The position numbers were made by a program, and so were the translations under genes. From the NCBI RefSeq assembly GCF_000300275.1, contig NZ_AMRN01000001.1:682001-746000 (forward strand): 64,000 bases of DNA, written 5' to 3'. This document shows, one piece after another, positions 9,980 through 17,969 of the stretch. Each line of letters opens with the position of its first letter. The stretch's first letter is position 1. The notes under the pieces are model-generated. The model was not told the DNA's origin and did not search any database. It was given only the letters and a program-made list of their open reading frames with translations. This DNA is from Thalassospira profundimaris WP0211 (GTDB lineage: Bacteria; Pseudomonadota; Alphaproteobacteria; Rhodospirillales; Thalassospiraceae).

Positions 9980-10477
9980 TTAGGCTTTGCCGTCTATTTG
10001 ATCAGCATTGCTATCCTCGTCCTCGACATTCATGTCGATGGTTTTTGACGGCACAGCTTTTTTCTTGTTCGAGCCAATCGCGATTTCACGGACGACCGGT
10101 TCCGGTAGGGGTCTGTTCAGGTCAACATGCAGCAGACCGTTATCCAGATGCGCACCGACGACTTCGATGCCTTCGGCAAGGACGAAGGAGCGCTGGAACT
10201 GTCGCGACGCAATGCCACGATGGATATAAACACGTTCGCTGTCATCATCGGTATGTTTGCCGCGAATGATCAGCTGGTTGTCTTCAGTGGTTACCGACAG
10301 GTCTTCCTCGGCAAATCCGGCAACTGCGACAGTGATTCGCAGTTTGTTTTCACCAATCTGTTCGATGTTATAGGGCGGATAGCCCTCGGCCTTGGTTTTC
10401 GAGACCTGATCAAGAACGCGTTCGATCTGGTCAAAACCCAAAAGCAACGGGCTGTTGAACATTGAAATTCGTGACAT
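9980..10477 (-). CDS. Small heat-shock protein, Hsp20/alpha-crystallin family (IbpA-like)
   Basis: The 165-residue chaperone opens MSRISMFNSPLLLGFDQIER, typical of alphaproteobacterial HspA/IbpA. The alpha-crystallin domain covers about residues 35-125 (YNIEQIGENKLRITVAVAGF through GAHLDNGLLHVDL), followed by the LPEPVVREIAI tail. It binds unfolding proteins in an ATP-independent way. The start at 10477 is fixed by the strong GGAGGAGG site; the longer frame to 10546 runs through the leader RNA. It is followed by DUF1150. Control is probably by a heat-shock promoter and the leader thermometer described separately. Confidence 0.93.
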   Translation of the reverse strand: MSRISMFNSPLLLGFDQIERVLDQVSKTKAEGYPPYNIEQIGENKLRITVAVAGFAEEDLSVTTEDNQLIIRGKHTDDDSERVYIHRGIASRQFQRSFVLAEGIEVVGAHLDNGLLHVDLNRPLPEPVVREIAIGSNKKKAVPSKTIDMNVEDEDSNADQIDGKA

Positions 10478-10590
10478 TTGCAGCACCTCCTCCATCAGAG
10501 CGAGTGTGGTTGTTTTCAGATCCCACGCATCCTGCGTTTCGGGCATCTAATTGTTCGACCCGAGGCATTCGGCACCGAACGTTTCATATA
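10478..10590 (-). promoter_or_regulatory. Candidate ROSE-type RNA thermometer in the hsp20 leader
   Basis: The last leader hairpin (10484-10506, minus strand) pairs CACUCGCUC with GAGGAGGUG around UGAUG. This buries the Shine-Dalgarno sequence and leaves one unpaired G in UCGCU opposite AGGA. That is the hallmark of ROSE elements (U-U/C-GCU facing AGGA), which open at heat-shock temperature. Further short stems lie upstream (GUUCG...CGAAC; CGCAGGAUGCG). The pairing was found by eye; no energy calculation was made, and the 5' boundary is a guess. Confidence 0.65.
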
Positions 10591-10595
10591 TTCAA

Positions 10596-10624
10596 ATAAA
10601 TGTGGTTTTCCCGCCAATAGTCAA
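10596..10624 (-). promoter_or_regulatory. Candidate promoter of hsp20
   Basis: On the minus strand TTGACT (10619-10624) and ATTTAT (10596-10601) are separated by 17 bases. The same stretch also reads CTTGAC then CATTTATTTG, loosely like the alphaproteobacterial RpoH pattern (CTTG, then CYTATNTNNG) though with a longer spacer. Transcription from here would include the thermometer leader. Confidence 0.4.
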
Positions 10625-10656
10625 GCCTTGCCTGTGGCACAGACATAAGACATCGA

Positions 10657-12327
10657 CTAATTCTTGGTTTGCGTCAGATCTGGCATGGTTTCAAGCGCAT
10701 AATAGGCAACCGACTGATCCTTGCCGCGCAGCGCAACCTCGTGCATCACGGCGTTTTCCGGCAAGGGAATCGGCCCGTGATCAAACAGCGTCTTGGAAAT
10801 CACCAATGGCACGCCGTGTCCCTTGGTCTGGGCTTCAAGGCGGGCGGTGGTGTTGATCGTATCGCCGATTGCACTGATGTTTTCGCGGCCGGGCGGGCCC
10901 ATTTCCCCAACGATTGCCTTGCCCATATGGATGCCAATTCCAATGCGCAACGCATGGGGAAGTTCCGATTTAAGATGCAGGTTAAGGCCTTCAATCCGGC
11001 GCAGCATCTCGGCGGCTCCCTCAAAGGCCTGCAGGATGGTGCGTTCGGTGTCATCACTTTCATGGCCATAAAGCGCCATAAGACCATCACCGGTAAACTG
11101 CGCGTAATACCCACCTGTGCCGCGCAATGCCTCGGTCATCTCGGCAAAGAACTGGTTGAGGATGAAAAGCACGTCATAGGGCATCTTGCTTTCGCCAAGC
11201 TTGGTCGAATCGCGCAAGTCGATAAAGATGCAGACAACCTGTCTTTCACTGCCCGAAAGTCCGCCGGGACGTCGTCCGTCACGCGCGGTGGCGTTGGGCG
11301 GCAAAAGCGGGGCGACCGCCAGATCATTATGCGGCCTGATCTGACAGGCAAGGCGCATGCCCTTGGGGGCCTGAATGCTTTTGAGTGCCGCAGCCTCGAT
11401 ATCCCCGGGAGGGGCAAGGTGATCACTGCCTGATCCGCAGTGAATCCTGCACGTCGTGCAGCGCCCGTGCCCGCCACAAACCGACGCCATCGGAACACCG
11501 GCATCGCGAAGCGCCTCAAGCGCTGTGGCACCGGGCGGTACGCGCACGAAACGCCCGTTTGGCAGGCTCAGCATCGGGCCGCGCTTGACCCGATCAAAGG
11601 TCTGGCGGATCTGGCGTACACCAAAAGGTGCCAGCGCAAGGGCGATGCTCAGGATCGTGAAGGGCAAAATGGCGTTTTCATAGAAGGTGATGGCGTCCTG
11701 ATTGACATTGGCGGCATCAATCACCCCAAACACATATTTGCGTCCGCCTTCCTCGGCGCGGCGGATCACCTCGGCCGCCGCGGCTGAATACCCCGCAAGT
11801 GAAAGTGTCGGGATCAGAATTGCCAGCGTGCCAAGCGTATTGCGCCATTTCGGATAGAACGGTTTGACCCGCAGCCAGAAATGAATGCCGATGCAGCCAT
11901 GCGCCCAGACAGCAATCACCGTGATCGCCTGCAAGATGCCCTGATGCGGAATAAACACGGCCAGATCCAGAAGAACGCGTTCAAACGGTGAATCAACATC
12001 AAAGCCCAGATCGATAACCCGGGTCGCAATGATGTGCCTAAACAGCAGGAACGGAATGCACAGGCCAAGGATCATCTGTGCCCATTCCGATTTGCGCAGG
12101 CGCAAGGTGCGGCGGCTGGTCAGGCGTGCGGTTGCCAACAAAAAGTGCGTTATCAGCGACAACACCAACAGGATCTCAAGCGGTGGAAACTGCCAGACTT
12201 CCGTGGTGTATTCCCCGGCTTTTTCCATCAGCTCCGGTGAAACGATGCCTGCCGTATGGTTCAGCAAATGCGTCAGCACATAGGAAAACATGGTCAGGCC
12301 GGAATACAGCCGCAGATTCTGGATCAT
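10657..12327 (-). CDS. Membrane class III adenylate/guanylate cyclase with [2Fe-2S] ferredoxin domain
   Basis: The 556-residue protein has three parts. Residues 1-235 hold about six membrane segments with histidines inside or near them (THLLNHT, LITHFLL, FRHIIATR, WAHGCIGIHFW), resembling the heme-b anchor of succinate dehydrogenase. Residues about 252-345 form a plant-type ferredoxin domain with cysteines 284, 290, 293 and 328. Residues about 362-540 form the cyclase catalytic domain with metal aspartates in FIDLRDST (Asp370) and TGDG (Asp414). It should make cAMP in response to redox state, sensed by heme and/or iron-sulfur cluster. The heme part is inference. It is monocistronic, 180 bp upstream of and co-oriented with hsp20. 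Confidence 0.88.
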   Translation of the reverse strand: MIQNLRLYSGLTMFSYVLTHLLNHTAGIVSPELMEKAGEYTTEVWQFPPLEILLVLSLITHFLLATARLTSRRTLRLRKSEWAQMILGLCIPFLLFRHIIATRVIDLGFDVDSPFERVLLDLAVFIPHQGILQAITVIAVWAHGCIGIHFWLRVKPFYPKWRNTLGTLAILIPTLSLAGYSAAAAEVIRRAEEGGRKYVFGVIDAANVNQDAITFYENAILPFTILSIALALAPFGVRQIRQTFDRVKRGPMLSLPNGRFVRVPPGATALEALRDAGVPMASVCGGHGRCTTCRIHCGSGSDHLAPPGDIEAAALKSIQAPKGMRLACQIRPHNDLAVAPLLPPNATARDGRRPGGLSGSERQVVCIFIDLRDSTKLGESKMPYDVLFILNQFFAEMTEALRGTGGYYAQFTGDGLMALYGHESDDTERTILQAFEGAAEMLRRIEGLNLHLKSELPHALRIGIGIHMGKAIVGEMGPPGRENISAIGDTINTTARLEAQTKGHGVPLVISKTLFDHGPIPLPENAVMHEVALRGKDQSVAYYALETMPDLTQTKN

Positions 12328-12483
12328 CGCTTCGGGTGCCTATTGTTCATTTGCGCGGTCTCTCGGTGGTCCAAACTTGAACGTCGACATTCTGCGGTCG
12401 ATCACATCATTTTGCTGCGTCCATGGTTGAACAGGATCATGCAACACCTTTGGTTGATAAAGTGTTTTGCACCCTCAGGCACG

Positions 12484-12513
12484 AAAAAAGCCACCGGGAT
12501 TTCCGGTGGCTTT
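12484..12513 (-). terminator. Terminator of the glutamine amidotransferase gene
   Basis: Arms AAAGCCACCGG (12487-12497) and CCGGTGGCTTT (12503-12513) around a 5-base loop, with six T residues following on the minus strand. It lies 38 bases after the minus-strand gene at 12551. Confidence 0.88.
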
Positions 12514-12550
12514 CTGTGATTTTCTGCGTGATGTCAATATGACCCGCGCT

Positions 12551-13276
12551 TTAGGCGGCGGACTTGATTCGCTTCCGGGTCATGAACTTCACGATCGCGC
12601 GCGCAAAATCAACACTCGTGATCGGTGTTTCAAGTGACTGCATGGCAGCTTCATGCACATCATCGGGGATCAGGTCATAACGGGCCTGCAAAAGGGCGGT
12701 CTCGTAAGGCTTCATGAATTCCGGATGCGGCTGGATCGAGGCTGCATTATCGCCATACTGCAAACCGGCATAGGGGCAAAAATCGGAACTCGCCCAGACA
12801 GTCGCACCTTTGGGTGGCTCAACCACCTGATCTTGATGGAAGGCATTAATGCGGATCTTCGCCGGGCTGTCAGACAGCCAGTCGCTGTTGCGTGCATCAA
12901 CTGCGTATTCATGTACGCCTACACCCCAACCCTTGTCGGACTTGATGACCTTGCCGCCAAGTGCTGTTGCCAGGATCTGATGACCGAAACAGATACCAAA
13001 AACCGGCTGACCGGCAGAAACGGCATCGCGCAGGAAGTCCTGCAGGCGGATCATCCACGGCAAGTTTTCATAAACGCCATGTTTTGATCCCATGATCACC
13101 CAGCCGTCGGCATCACGGATTGAGTCCGGAAAAACGTCTTCCAGAACGGTCCAGGTTTCGAACTCCAGACTCGGATCAACATTGCCAAGCAGCTTTTCGA
13201 GCATGCCGGGGTAGGAGGCGAAATCGTCGCGAAGTTCTTCCGGGGCGAATCCGGTCTCGAGAATGCCGATCTTCAT
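12551..13276 (-). CDS. Type 1 glutamine amidotransferase (GuaA-type GATase domain protein)
   Basis: The 241-residue single-domain protein has the class I triad: Cys96 in GICFGHQ, and His184 with Glu186 in IQPHPEF. There is no synthase domain, so it is not GMP synthase. Stand-alone members include GuaA-like proteins that hydrolyse gamma-glutamyl compounds (for example PuuD-like or amino-acid detoxifying enzymes); the substrate here is unknown. The upstream region carries the 271-bp palindrome, whose near arm begins 30 bp before the start codon, so its promoter must lie in or beyond the element. Confidence 0.82.
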   Translation of the reverse strand: MKIGILETGFAPEELRDDFASYPGMLEKLLGNVDPSLEFETWTVLEDVFPDSIRDADGWVIMGSKHGVYENLPWMIRLQDFLRDAVSAGQPVFGICFGHQILATALGGKVIKSDKGWGVGVHEYAVDARNSDWLSDSPAKIRINAFHQDQVVEPPKGATVWASSDFCPYAGLQYGDNAASIQPHPEFMKPYETALLQARYDLIPDDVHEAAMQSLETPITSVDFARAIVKFMTRKRIKSAA

Positions 13277-13305
13277 GCAAAAACCTCTGTGGTCGTCAAT
13301 GTGGC

Positions 13306-13576
13306 GCTAAGGGTCAAAACTCATTCACATGACCGGCCCGGCAACTGATATGAGAGAAAAAGCTAGGAAAATGCCGCAGAGCGGGGTGATCCCCGGTCAA
13401 GGGATTTGACGCAGAGGCTTTCTCTCATCGCAGTTGTCCTTCGGATCACCCGGATTTGCACGGGCTATTTTGTCGCAAAATCTTGAAAGATGCATATCTT
13501 CCTATGATTTTGCTCCGCATATCCGCACAAATCCGGGCGACCGGGGCGATCATGTGAATGAGTTTTGACCCTTAGC
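13306..13576. repeat. 271-bp composite palindrome (MITE-like intergenic element)
   Basis: The outer arms, 13306-13332 and 13550-13576, are a perfect 27-bp inverted repeat (starting GCTAAGGGTCAAAACTCATT) that continues imperfectly inward. Inside are two further stems: 13342-13359 with 13419-13436 (18 bp, two mismatches), and 13446-13458 with 13528-13540 (13 bp, one mismatch). The latter encloses GCAAAATC/GATTTTGC (13475-13482, 13506-13513) and AAGAT/ATCTT (13487-13500). The whole would fold into a Y- or cloverleaf-shaped structure. No reading frame or target duplication is evident. It may be a non-autonomous mobile repeat or a large structured RNA. Confidence 0.8.
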
Positions 13577-13651
13577 TGAGTTATGGGATTTTAACGCCAA
13601 AGACAAGCCCGGTGCTGCGAGATTTTAGTCAAATTTTGACCGGAAATGCGA

Positions 13652-13679
13652 AACCGCCCGGCATAAAGCACGGGCGGTT
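13652..13679 (-). terminator. Terminator of the YeeE/YedE gene pair
   Basis: Arms AACCGCCCG (13652-13660) and CGGGCGGTT (13671-13679) with a 10-base loop; on the minus strand it is followed by TTTCGC, a weak T-run. It lies 71 bases past the stop of the second transporter half-gene. Confidence 0.6.
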
Positions 13680-13749
13680 GCAAAACCTGCGGCCAGCGTC
13701 TGGGGGATCAAACCGGCCGCAGATTATCGGGTTCAGGCATCGGTCGGGT

Positions 13750-14175
13750 TTATTTGTTGAGACCAATGGCACGGGCACCGCCCATGCCGGCAATCATCGC
13801 GACCACAAAAATAATCGTATCGGTATGGCCGAACGCCAGTGCACTAAGGGCCGGACCCGGGCAATACCCAACCAGCCCCCAACCGGTACCAAACAACAGG
13901 CCACCAACAACCAGTTTGGTGGTGATGGCACGGTTGGTCGGCAGGCTTATCTCGCCGCCACAGACCGCCTCGGTCCGGTTCTTTGCAAACTGGAAGATCG
14001 GAATGGCAACCGCCAGTCCACCGCCCATGACGAACGCAAGACTCGGATCCCATCCACCATCGGCAATCGCCCAGATATCAAGAAAACCCAGAACCTTTTG
14101 CGGGTCGATCATGCCCGAAATGTAAAGGCCAAAGCCGAAAATCGTGCCGCAAATCAGGGAAACAATTATCCGCAT
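13750..14175 (-). CDS. YeeE/YedE family transporter, second half (PmpB-like, DUF6691)
   Basis: The 141-residue product opens MRIIVSLICGTIFGFGLYIS and has about four membrane segments, with the conserved LFGTGWGLVGYCPGPAL motif near residue 95, whose cysteine is thought to take part in thiosulfate or sulfur-compound uptake. Its ATG overlaps the stop of the upstream half-gene (TAATG at 14173-14177), so the two are translationally coupled and should form one heterodimeric channel. A longer frame to 14304 starts inside the upstream gene and is rejected. Confidence 0.85.
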   Translation of the reverse strand: MRIIVSLICGTIFGFGLYISGMIDPQKVLGFLDIWAIADGGWDPSLAFVMGGGLAVAIPIFQFAKNRTEAVCGGEISLPTNRAITTKLVVGGLLFGTGWGLVGYCPGPALSALAFGHTDTIIFVVAMIAGMGGARAIGLNK

Positions 14176-14612
14176 TACATGCCTCCCATCAGATGGCTGG
14201 TGACAAGAACCGTGACAAAGCCCGCTGCCATAAATGACAGGGTCGCAACCAGCGATCGCAGCGAAAACCGCGACAGGCCGCAAATGCCATGACCACTGGT
14301 GCAACCGCTGCCAATCGTGGTGCCAAGACCAACCAGAAGACCGGCAACGATGATGACCGGTAATGAGCTTGTCACAACACTCTGGGCTTCGATCTCGGTT
14401 GCGTTCATCAGGATGAACGGACCAACAATCAGCCCGATGACAAAGGCCAGCCGTTCAAAAACAGCAGAACCACCCTTGGTCGGGGTCAACAAACCGCCAA
14501 GAATGCCGCTGATCCCGGCAATTCGCCCATTGAGCAAAAGATAAAGGCCAGAGGCCAAACCAATAAGTCCACCGCCAATCAGGGCGGAAATCGGAGTGAA
14601 GTTTTCCATCAT
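14175..14612 (-). CDS. YeeE/YedE family transporter, first half (PmpA-like)
   Basis: The 145-residue membrane protein has the motif GLGTTIGSGCTSGHGICGLS near residue 95, the matching half of a YeeE/YedE sulfur-compound transporter, and four hydrophobic segments. Full-length YeeE fuses the two halves; the split form is common in proteobacteria, often with an ArsR-type sulfur regulator or rhodanese. None lies next to it here. The AT-rich upstream region 14613-14700 contains overlapping TTAAT/ATTAA motifs that could be an operator. Confidence 0.85.
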   Translation of the reverse strand: MMENFTPISALIGGGLIGLASGLYLLLNGRIAGISGILGGLLTPTKGGSAVFERLAFVIGLIVGPFILMNATEIEAQSVVTSSLPVIIVAGLLVGLGTTIGSGCTSGHGICGLSRFSLRSLVATLSFMAAGFVTVLVTSHLMGGM

Positions 14613-14918
14613 TCAATCCATCAAAATCAGAATTTATATTAATGTATGATAATTAATTGATTTTATCAATGGTTCAGTGGAATTTTGTGCCAAATTTCTT
14701 TGTAGAAACCGTTGCTAAAATCGATGCAGCCGCCCGCGAAAGCGCCCAATTATCGGTCAACACCATGCTTGCATTGGTATGCGATTCCCGAAAACATATA
14801 AGGTGTTGATTTTTCGATATTTTATCTATCTTGCAAAACACCGAAAATAGGAAGATATAGCAGTATCTTTGGTTGTGGTTTCGGCATGTTGCCCAAACCC
14901 CCTTTTCGGATTTCATGC

Positions 14919-15893
14919 ATGAGCAAAGATCGTCTGTCCGCCAGTCGGCGTCTTGATGTCGCATTGGCGCTGGTATCACAGGGTGACTACATCGCTGCGA
15001 TTGACGTGGCGCGTGCCGCATTGGCCGCCGATAGTGACTGGGACGAAGCCCATTTTACGCTGGGCGACATCTATGAACGTGCCGGTGAAACCGAAAATGC
15101 CGTTGAGGCTTTCCGTCAGTATCTGATGCTTGATCCCAAGGACCGCATGGGGGCAGAGGTCCGCCTGACATTGCTTGGTGCGGCTGCCCTTCGTGATCGC
15201 TTGCCGCCCGATTATGTACGGGCCCTGTTTGACGATTATGCCCCACGGTTTGAGATCAGCCTGCGGGATCGTTTAGCATATCGCGGACCGGAGCTTTTGT
15301 TCGAAGCCATCCGGACTCATCTACCGGAAATGTTGCGTCCGATGGATGTGCTTGATCTTGGCTGTGGTACCGGGCTTGTGGGCGAAGTGTTCGCTGGTCA
15401 TGTTGATGCGATTGATGGCATCGACCTGTCGCCGCGCATGATCAACCGCGCACGCGCCAAGGGGCTTTATCGCACCCTTGTCGCTGGCGATATCACCGAT
15501 ATGCCCGCCGATATCGGAACGGATTACAGCGTTGTCATCGCGGCGGACGTTCTGAACTATCTTGGCGATCTGGTGCCAGCCCTGCGTGCTGCCCATGACC
15601 GGATGAAGCCCGGCGGGTTGCTGGTATTCACGCTCGAACATGGTGATAACTTCCCGTTCGATCTCGGTCCCGGGCAACGCTTCCGCCATCATCAGCGCGC
15701 GATCAGCGAATGGCTGGTCGAATGTGGCTTTAATGTTCTGTCAGACACATTGGGTGTTCTGCGTCAGGAAAAGGGTAATCCGGTCGAAGGTCGGGTCATC
15801 GTCGCACGTGCAAGTGATGCATTGGCGCTGATGGCGGGCGATCTGATCATTCCGGGCGATCCCGATCAGGCATCGGGTCAAACCCTTCACTGA
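14919..15893 (+). CDS. TPR-repeat class I SAM-dependent methyltransferase
   Basis: The 324-residue protein begins with two or three tetratricopeptide repeats (about residues 10-85; WDEAHFTLGDIYERAGETEN) followed by a methyltransferase domain with motif I VLDLGCGTGLVGEVF at about 141 and a post-motif VVIAADVLNYLGDL. The TPR part probably selects a protein partner or substrate. The methyl acceptor is unknown. The ATG at 14919 is chosen because the TPR region begins right after it; an in-frame ATG at 14886 is possible, and neither has a strong ribosome site. Confidence 0.8.
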   Translation: MSKDRLSASRRLDVALALVSQGDYIAAIDVARAALAADSDWDEAHFTLGDIYERAGETENAVEAFRQYLMLDPKDRMGAEVRLTLLGAAALRDRLPPDYVRALFDDYAPRFEISLRDRLAYRGPELLFEAIRTHLPEMLRPMDVLDLGCGTGLVGEVFAGHVDAIDGIDLSPRMINRARAKGLYRTLVAGDITDMPADIGTDYSVVIAADVLNYLGDLVPALRAAHDRMKPGGLLVFTLEHGDNFPFDLGPGQRFRHHQRAISEWLVECGFNVLSDTLGVLRQEKGNPVEGRVIVARASDALALMAGDLIIPGDPDQASGQTLH

Positions 15894-15915
15894 GCTGCTG
15901 TGAACTGCTTAATGC

Positions 15916-15955
15916 AAAACACCCCGTAGCCTGTGGCAGCGGGGTGTTTTTTGTT
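15916..15955. terminator. Bidirectional terminator between converging methyltransferase genes
   Basis: Arms AAAACACCCCG (15916-15926) and CGGGGTGTTTT (15940-15950), 13-base loop, followed by further T residues on the plus strand and T residues on the minus strand as well. It lies between converging stop codons. Confidence 0.88.
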
Positions 15956-15965
15956 TGGTATTGTT

Positions 15966-16871
15966 CTAGACTGGCGTGCCGCGAATGACCGCCACCTCAT
16001 GATAAAGCGGCACATTCGGATCATCATTGATCATTTCCTGGGCCTTGGTGGCCGAAAGCGGCTGTTTTCCTTCCGGGTCGCCATAGAATTTGCAGACAAG
16101 CTGCTTTTCATATTCGGTCCCGTTCAGCGCCTTTTCCAGTGACACGAAAAACGAAATATCCGTTCCTGAATGTTGCAGAACGATCTTTGATGCGATCTTT
16201 TCGGGTTTGTAGCCGTTGGCTTCAAAGCATTCGCAAATAATCTCGGTGCCAATGCGGCAACCAAAATTCATTACCAGTTCGGCCTTTGGCGCGTGTTCGC
16301 GAATACGGCGCATAAGCGCCTCGTTCAGGCCAAGCCCGACCGAGTTGTAAGGGTACTGGTCAAACAGGCTCCAGGGATAATAATGCGCGATATGGTCTTC
16401 GGCCTCGTCACCAGCCCCTTCGGCCAGTTCGATTGACTGGGCTTCGCGGAAGGCTGTCAGGCGCGCGTCACTGGGCTCGCCGACCTGTGGGATGCAGGCA
16501 ATCACTACATCGGTCTTGGCAATTTTTTCGCGTGCCTCATCGGTATCGACAAGGCTGACACTGCCATGAACCGGTTTGAAATGTTTGGCATGTTCGGGGG
16601 ATAGGATTTTGATGTTGCGCTCTGCCAGAACGACAAGGCGGGGATCAAGGTCGCTGCCGTAAACGCGTTTGGCGCCGCAGCTTTGCAAGATAAAGGCGAC
16701 ATTGATGCCAGTACCGACACCGACCTCGTAAACGGTTTTGTCTTTCAGATCAGCGCGCGCCAAGCCTTCCTGGAATGTTTGTGTCCAGGGATCATCGGGA
16801 TCAAAGGCAAAATCTGGTGTTTCGGGATCACTGGCGTATGGGCTGGATGTCTCGCTGCTCTCTTCTAGCAT
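15966..16871 (-). CDS. HemK/methionine-S-methyltransferase-like class I methyltransferase
   Basis: The 301-residue protein has motif I YEVGVGTGINVAF (48-60) and an acidic SDLDPR loop. Where HemK-type enzymes carry NPPY it has IPQV (127-130). This, with the later FDQYPYNSVGLGLNEALM segment, recalls from memory the N-terminal domain of plant methionine S-methyltransferase (CIPQ, then FGLGL). The substrate is therefore probably a small molecule, not a protein glutamine; this is inference. AGGA seven bases before 16871 fixes the start; a longer frame to 16922 lacks a site. Confidence 0.7.
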   Translation of the reverse strand: MLEESSETSSPYASDPETPDFAFDPDDPWTQTFQEGLARADLKDKTVYEVGVGTGINVAFILQSCGAKRVYGSDLDPRLVVLAERNIKILSPEHAKHFKPVHGSVSLVDTDEAREKIAKTDVVIACIPQVGEPSDARLTAFREAQSIELAEGAGDEAEDHIAHYYPWSLFDQYPYNSVGLGLNEALMRRIREHAPKAELVMNFGCRIGTEIICECFEANGYKPEKIASKIVLQHSGTDISFFVSLEKALNGTEYEKQLVCKFYGDPEGKQPLSATKAQEMINDDPNVPLYHEVAVIRGTPV

Positions 16872-17139
16872 AGTGCTTCCTGTTTTCTTGCGCACCAGAA
16901 GGTCGCGGGACCCCGCAGGCATGGCAAAAGCGCCATATAATCCGGTGACAAGGCAACCGGATGGAATTGGCGCGACAAGCCCGCATAAATGGTACCGGGA
17001 TCGACAAGCCAGTGCCGATGCGCAGCGTTTTATCTTATTCTTGACGCGGTCAGGTGAGCGCGACGTGACGCCATACAGGCATCATGAACGGGAAGATTGC
17101 CGGCAATGGCACCGGCATGGGCAGGGCAACAAGTGCCCC

Positions 17140-17358
17140 TCAGTTTACGGCGGCAAACTGTTTTGCGTCGCTGGCCAGCTGAACGTCTTGGGCAAGCGGG
17201 CCAAGCGAAACTGCCAGACTTTCACAATTGCAGTCCGCACCGACCAGAACATTGAGTGGGGATGTGCTGTCTTCACGGCCCACCAACGCCTGCATGATCC
17301 GCAGAAGGGTTGGTGCCGGGGACAAACCGTTGCAATCAATAGTGTTCGATACTTGCAT
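17140..17358 (-). CDS. Small protein of unknown function, possibly TusA-like
   Basis: The 72-residue frame opens MQVSNTIDCNGLSPAPTLLR and has a strong ribosome site (AAGGAG, eight bases before the ATG). The DCxGLxxPxP pattern recalls the sulfur carrier TusA, but the catalytic Cys of the CPxP motif would be Ser here, and a second pair of cysteines (ADCNC) lies near residue 45. The resemblance is weak and may be accidental. The reading frame stays open upstream to 17634, but that part looks non-coding. Confidence 0.5.
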   Translation of the reverse strand: MQVSNTIDCNGLSPAPTLLRIMQALVGREDSTSPLNVLVGADCNCESLAVSLGPLAQDVQLASDAKQFAAVN

Positions 17359-17969
17359 GTCGTCTTCTCCTTGTCTGGCAAGCAGGAGCTTCGGCACACC
17401 GCCGGGGACGGTTAAGGATGCCGCAGCATGACGTGTTCCCGATGCCCGACAAGATCTGCGGGCAACCTGATAGAAACACTCTCGACCTTTGCGCGATCCC
17501 AGCATCAAGCCACCACGCGGTGGCATCATCGGAATGACAGAAGGCCGGATCCAAAGACCCGTTCTGTCAGCTGGGCGGTCATAAGGGTCAACTTTTGCAA
17601 TCAACCCGTTTTGGTCATCAAACTCGTTTCGCATCGCGACTGTCGCGCATCAGCACAAGTTATGATTTTCAATGCGTTGGGATTGGGTCACCATCAAAGT
17701 GGCTTTCTCCGAACCCCGACCAAAACACACCGGAAAATTCTCCGGCCCGACCTTGTTGAATTCAATCGTAGCAGTCGGCAGGTGGGTGTCAAGGAAGGAT
17801 TTGATTATCTTTTACGCAATAAGTCGAACAGATTAAATTTTAATCACAAATGTCCCTCTTTCCCGCCCAGGGATTTGGGCAGGCTGGAGGATGGCTCCAG
17901 AAATATGAAAACCAGCAAGTATTTACCGCGCTTGCGAAGGGGCGGAATGCGCGCTTCTGGCGTGATGTC
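17359..17969. other. 611-bp region without a convincing gene
   Basis: Open frames on both strands in this stretch lack ribosome sites and have compositions unlike proteins (rich in Arg, His and Ser). The only clear structure is a near-perfect AT palindrome GATTAAA/TTTAATC around one base at about 17831-17845, which could be an operator for the small gene at 17358. A degraded gene cannot be ruled out. Confidence 0.45.

Noticed and set aside
10478..10546. Longer hsp20 start giving 23 extra residues
   Set aside because: The added segment overlaps the leader hairpin and the ribosome site; Hsp20 relatives start at MSRxSxFNSP.
13306..13576. Retron or group II intron
   Set aside because: No reverse-transcriptase frame is nearby and no intron domain V-like hairpin was recognised.
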